A stretch of 10,692 nucleotides of DNA from Bacteroidetes/Chlorobi group bacterium ChocPot_Mid (GTDB lineage Bacteria > Bacteroidota > Ignavibacteria > Kapaibacteriales > UBA2268). Positions 8,485 through 10,692 of the stretch are shown piece after piece. The notes beneath the pieces were generated by a model. That model saw nothing but the letters and a program-made list of their open reading frames with translations. It did no database searches and had not been told where the DNA came from. Numbering within the stretch: the first letter of the stretch is position 1; each line of letters begins with the position of its first letter. Position numbers and translations under genes: made by a program. The DNA lies in assembly GCA_003731675.1 (NCBI GenBank), contig RCNQ01000096.1, positions 1-10,692 on the forward strand, written 5' to 3'.

Positions 8485-8949
8485 TTATTGTTTCAGAGTT
8501 CTAAAATATTCGAGTACACTTCTGGCTTCAGCTTCGGTCAAATGCTGGTTTGCCATTGGTGAAGCAAATTGTTTTATCAGGTCTTTTGCTATTGGGTCTT
8601 TTTGAATCATCACTTCAGGATTAAGAATCATATTCATAATCCATTCCGGAGAACGTCTTTCAAATATACCCAAAGGAGCAGGACCAATGTATTTTTCGTA
8701 CTCCTTGTGACAGGAAGTGCATTTTTCATGATATATTTTCTTTCCTGCATCTGCCATTTTCTGGTCAATGGTTTCAGGTAAGGTTATCTGTTTGATTGGA
8801 CCAATTCCTTTATTATCCAAAGGATTTGTAGCTTGTGGTTGTTCTTGTTGAGGTGCTGGTTCAGGTTTTTTAGCATCTTCACCTCCTCCACACGATATTA
8901 GGAACAACATTATTATTATTCCCGATAGTAGTACTGTTTTTAATCTCAT
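8485..8949 (-). CDS. Lipoprotein monohaem cytochrome c, likely electron donor to NosZ
   Basis: A 154-residue protein with a lipoprotein signal (lipobox LISC, Cys20), a Gly/Pro/Gln/Glu-rich linker (21-45) and a class I cytochrome c domain. The single haem site is CTSCH (77-81). Met132 in SPMANQ is the probable sixth ligand, followed by the C-terminal helix EAEARSVLEYFRTL. Cytochromes c of this kind sit beside nosZ in many clade II clusters and are thought to pass electrons from the quinol-oxidising chain to CuA. I chose ATG 8947-8949 because a strong GGAGG lies 6 bases ahead and a normal signal peptide results. The longer frame up to 8991 would add 14 residues that spoil the signal. It is the first gene of the operon, so its promoter region drives the whole cluster. 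The flexible linker would let a tethered haem domain reach NosZ (inference). Confidence 0.93.
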   Translation of the reverse strand: MRLKTVLLSGIIIMLFLISCGGGEDAKKPEPAPQQEQPQATNPLDNKGIGPIKQITLPETIDQKMADAGKKIYHEKCTSCHKEYEKYIGPAPLGIFERRSPEWIMNMILNPEVMIQKDPIAKDLIKQFASPMANQHLTEAEARSVLEYFRTLKQ

Positions 8950-8999
8950 TTTTTCCTCCATTACATATTGAATAATTTTTTTAACTTTCATTTAAAAAA

Positions 9000-9017
9000 G
9001 GGGGAAAAATTCCCTTT
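9000..9017 (-). promoter_or_regulatory. Possible leader hairpin of the nos operon
   Basis: On the minus strand GGGAA, a TTT loop and TTCCC are followed by CCTTTTTT. This is a short terminator-like hairpin within the presumed 5' leader of the nos operon, about 50 bases before the cytochrome start codon. The five-pair stem is weak, so it could be an attenuator remnant or chance. The + strand version is slightly longer because of two G-U pairs. Confidence 0.25.
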
Positions 9018-9060
9018 CCTAACATTAATTCTCAATAATCATCTTCATTTTTTTAAAAAA

Positions 9061-9102
9061 TGATAGTATATCAAATATAATCGGATTATTTAATCTGATT
9101 AT
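9061..9102 (-). promoter_or_regulatory. Candidate promoter and operator of the nos operon
   Basis: Read on the minus strand, TATATTTG (9079-9072) fits the Bacteroidetes-type -7 element TAnnTTTG; no clear -33 element is visible. Just upstream, AATCGGATTAT (9079-9089) and AATCTGATTAT (9092-9102) are direct repeats differing at one base and spaced 13 bases apart. Together they contain the near-palindrome TCGGATTATTTAATCTGA (9081-9098). Downstream, TGATA-gta-TATCA (9061-9073) is a perfect palindrome. It resembles an FNR/CRP-family site, but the TGAT-ATCA spacing is 5 instead of the usual 4. A redox or nitrogen-oxide regulator acting here would make sense, but no regulator gene is present in the window. 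Confidence 0.4.
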
Positions 9103-9265
9103 AAATGCAATTTAATAAATTATTTTGTAATTATGCAAATAATTTTTTAAAAATATCAATTAATTTTTTTTATAATTAGGAAGAAATAAAATAAAACTTC
9201 GTGAAATCCTTTTTCCTTTTTATTTAATCCCACATTATTCATTAGAAACTTTATATTGAAGGTAT

Positions 9266-9321
9266 ATTTGCAATCCAAAGATATTTGTTCTGTCCAAAAT
9301 GCCTTTTAACATTTTGACTTC
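9266..9321 (+). repeat. Intergenic direct repeat, copy 2 (upstream of the GYD gene)
   Basis: This block matches 2427-2482 at 55 of 56 positions in the same orientation. The inner inverted repeat CAAAATG (9295-9301) / CATTTTG (9310-9316) is fully kept. Similarity stops sharply on the right after GACTTC and fades on the left over about 20 bases, to GAAACTTT at 9245-9252. The left edge here reads TATATTTG, matching a TAnnTTTG promoter element, whereas copy 1 reads TTGAATTTG. Confidence 0.85.
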
Positions 9322-9340
9322 TTTTCCCCTAGTATTAATT

Positions 9341-9406
9341 TTATCATTTTTTGTGATAATTATTTCATTTTCTTTGTTATATTTGTGATATAATGATGCA
9401 TAACAA
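9341..9406 (+). promoter_or_regulatory. Candidate promoter and operator region of the GYD gene
   Basis: Two promoter-like elements lie close to the gene: TATATTTG (9378-9385), fitting TAnnTTTG, and TATAAT (9389-9394). They are bracketed by the inverted repeat TTGTTAT (9374-9380) / ATAACAA (9400-9406). Further upstream TTATCA (9341-9346) and TGATAA (9354-9359) form another inverted repeat. TTTGTGATA occurs twice (9350-9358 and 9382-9390), 32 bases apart, about three helical turns. The position suits a regulator binding across the promoter; AT-richness makes chance matches likely. Confidence 0.35.
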
Positions 9407-9431
9407 TTTGTTTTTTCAACTGGAGGTAACC

Positions 9432-9728
9432 ATGAAAACTTTCATTTTAATGACAAAATTGTCTCCTGAAATCTCTATGAATATGAAGGACAGGCAAAAG
9501 CTCGGCAGAAATTGGCTCGATGAGGTCAAAAAAAAATGTCCGAAAGTAAAATTTGTTGCTCATTATGCTTTACTTGGGCATTATGATTTTCTAGATATTT
9601 ACGAAGCACCTGACGATGAAACTGCTGCTTTGGTTTCTCTTATCAGTCGTGAGAATGGTGCTTTCGAAGCTCAAAGTTTAACAGCAATTCCTTATAAGGA
9701 TTTTGTGAAAATAACCAAGAAACTTTAA
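9432..9728 (+). CDS. GYD-domain protein, small alpha/beta-barrel type
   Basis: A 98-residue soluble protein matching the GYD family. It starts with the strand KTFILMTKLSP and has the LLGHYDFLDIYEAPDD core (48-62), in which GHYD replaces the usual GxYD motif. A helix ETAALVSLISRENG and a closing strand follow (QSLTAIPYKDF). The family resembles ferredoxin-like dimeric alpha/beta-barrel proteins and has no agreed function. I chose ATG 9432-9434 because GGAGGT sits immediately ahead at 9422-9427. The frame extends 13 codons further upstream without a ribosome site, and those residues do not match the family. It is the first gene of the rightward group, divergent from the nos operon. Confidence 0.88.
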   Translation: MKTFILMTKLSPEISMNMKDRQKLGRNWLDEVKKKCPKVKFVAHYALLGHYDFLDIYEAPDDETAALVSLISRENGAFEAQSLTAIPYKDFVKITKKL

Positions 9729-9780
9729 GAAATATTATTGAAAAATTACAAATATTTTTAACATTTAACAGGGTGTAGAA

Positions 9781-10242
9781 ATGAAACATTTACCGCTCAT
9801 AATAGTTTTAGTCTCTTTAGCAATTATTGTAAATCCTTTATCAGTTATGGCTCAGGAATCTGATGCCGTTCTGGGTATTTGGCTAACTCAAGATAAAGAT
9901 TCAAAAGTTGAAATCTACAAAAAGAATAATAAATACCACGGAAAGATTGTCTGGCTCAAAGAGCCAAATAAAAACGGTAAACCAAAAGTTGATGACAAAA
10001 ATCCCGACGAAAAGAAGAAGGACAGACCTATCATGGGGCTTGTTATTATGACAAATTTTGTTTATGATGAAGATTTTGTCTGGGAAGATGGTGAAATCTA
10101 TGACCCGAAAAATGGGAAAACATATAGCTGTAAAATGACATTGAGCAAAGACAAAAATACTCTCGATGTTCGTGGTTTTATTGGTATATCTTTAATTGGG
10201 AGGACTGCTGTTTGGACCAGGAGTAGCTTGGAGAAAGAATGA
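9781..10242 (+). CDS. DUF2147 exported protein
   Basis: A 153-residue exported protein. Residues 1-24 form a Sec signal peptide (hydrophobic core, SVMA before QES). The mature part is a DUF2147 domain: GIWLTQDKDSKVEIY (32-46), YHGKIVWL (52-59), a charged Lys/Asp-rich insert (62-82), GEIYDPKNGKTY (104-115) and LDVRGFIGISLIGRTAVW (128-145). The family is a small beta-barrel-like periplasmic fold with no established biochemical role. AGGGTG lies about 8 bases before the start. It follows the GYD gene by 52 bases and overlaps the next gene by 4 bases (ATGA), so it is co-translated with the AlkD-like gene. Confidence 0.9.
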   Translation: MKHLPLIIVLVSLAIIVNPLSVMAQESDAVLGIWLTQDKDSKVEIYKKNNKYHGKIVWLKEPNKNGKPKVDDKNPDEKKKDRPIMGLVIMTNFVYDEDFVWEDGEIYDPKNGKTYSCKMTLSKDKNTLDVRGFIGISLIGRTAVWTRSSLEKE

Positions 10243-10692
10243 CAGCAAGAAAATATTTTGAACCGCTGGAATTTGCTTTTAAAAGTAATGCTAATCCAGA
10301 GGAAGCTGTATTTATGAAGAAATATATGCGAAATCAGTTCGAATATTTTGGAATTAAATCTCAGAAACGTGAGGAACTTTTTAAAATATTTTTAAAAGGT
10401 CATGGATTACCCGAATTGGAAAATTTCGATGCATATATCCGTTACTTATGGAAAAAACCTGAACGTGATTTTCAATATGTCGGAATGTTCATTGTTGATA
10501 AATCAATAAAAAAAGCTGATAAAAACATAATTGTTCTGCTGGAATTTATGATTACCGAAAAGTCTTGGTGGGATACTGTTGACTACATAGCCGCAAGACC
10601 TTGCGGTAATTATTTCGTCAAATTTCCAGAAAATATTAAATCTGTAACTGAAAAATGGATGAAATCAGGCAATATGTGGCTTCAACGCAGTG
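10239..10692 (+). CDS. AlkD-like DNA alkylation repair protein (3' partial)
   Basis: The frame stays open from ATG 10239 to the window edge, giving 151 codons. The translation MTARKYFEPLEFAFKSN, then KKYMRNQFEYFGIK and LWKKPERDFQYVGMFIV, leads to the hallmark EKSWWDTVDYIA and GNMWLQRS. These match the AlkC/AlkD-type HEAT-repeat glycosylase family, which excises positively charged alkylated bases such as 3-methyladenine and 7-methylguanine from DNA. The WW-D segment and the later W-x-x-R region line the DNA-binding groove in known members. The full family length is about 220-240 residues, so roughly a third is missing. GGAG 7 bases ahead and the ATGA overlap with the DUF2147 gene support the start. 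No link to N2O reduction is evident. Confidence 0.9.
   Translation, partial: MTARKYFEPLEFAFKSNANPEEAVFMKKYMRNQFEYFGIKSQKREELFKIFLKGHGLPELENFDAYIRYLWKKPERDFQYVGMFIVDKSIKKADKNIIVLLEFMITEKSWWDTVDYIAARPCGNYFVKFPENIKSVTEKWMKSGNMWLQRS

Larger units (their letters stand above)
8950..9431. other. Divergent control region between the nos operon and the GYD gene
   Basis: This 482-base non-coding stretch separates two outward-facing start codons. It holds the nos leader with a weak hairpin (9000-9017), the candidate nos promoter and palindromes (9061-9102), an AT-rich featureless part (about 9105-9240), copy 2 of the direct repeat (9266-9321) and the GYD promoter region (9341-9406). I see no gene, tRNA or recognisable RNA family in it. 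Confidence 0.7.

Noticed and set aside
8569..8781. A 70-codon + strand frame opposite the cytochrome gene.
   Set aside because: It is antisense to a clear haem-protein gene, has no ribosome site and has no recognisable domain.
9299..9388. A 29-codon frame starting inside repeat copy 2 (MPFNILTS, then a hydrophobic stretch) that could be a small membrane peptide.
   Set aside because: There is no ribosome binding site. The hydrophobic part lies outside the repeat in AT-rich promoter DNA, and the same frame in copy 1 ends after 14 residues with an unrelated tail. Chance is the simplest explanation, although the single mismatch between the repeat copies is silent in this frame.
9729..9780. AAATATT/AATATTT pairing between the GYD and DUF2147 genes as a terminator.
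   Set aside because: The stem is all A-T with a loop of about 14 bases, which would be unstable. Read-through into the next gene is as likely.
1..10692. CRISPR array, insertion sequence, transposase, tRNA or rRNA.
   Set aside because: Neither strand shows regularly spaced repeats, terminal inverted repeats with a transposase, or tRNA-like cloverleaf sequence; the only sizeable repeat is the two-copy 56-mer.

Overview
This AT-rich window most likely comes from the Bacteroidota/Chlorobiota (FCB) side of the bacterial tree. The first gene ends in a type IX secretion sorting domain, and the window carries a clade II (atypical) nitrous oxide reductase cluster. Clear Shine-Dalgarno sites (for example GGAGG before the cytochrome gene and GGAGGT before the GYD gene) are uncommon in Bacteroidetes proper. 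They lean the guess towards an Ignavibacteria/Kapabacteria-like lineage, but this is inference and no taxonomic marker gene is present.

Layout. Bases 1-2331 (+) hold the 3' part of a large secreted protein with a T9SS sorting domain, followed by a hairpin terminator. Bases 2643-8949 (-) are one compact seven-gene operon. Read in the direction of transcription it is: lipoprotein cytochrome c, nosZ, a four-helix membrane protein, nosL, nosD, nosF, nosY. Bases 8950-9431 form the divergent control region. Bases 9432-10692 (+) hold a small GYD-domain protein, a DUF2147 exported protein and the start of an AlkD-like DNA alkylation repair protein; the last two overlap by 4 bases.

How the genes work together. 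NosZ reduces N2O to N2 in the periplasm. The cytochrome is the probable electron donor. NosL is a copper chaperone. NosD, NosF and NosY form the ABC-type machinery needed to mature the CuZ centre. The small membrane protein is a conserved-looking companion of unknown function. No nosR, nosX, nosG or nosH is present in the window. Cytochrome, NosZ and NosL all carry lipoprotein signals, so the periplasmic part of the pathway looks tethered to a membrane.

Non-coding structure. A 56-base sequence occurs twice in the same orientation (55/56 identical), once just beyond each end of the nos operon. A long stem-loop without a U-tract lies directly after the nosZ stop codon. The divergent control region holds several small palindromes and direct repeats close to candidate promoter elements.
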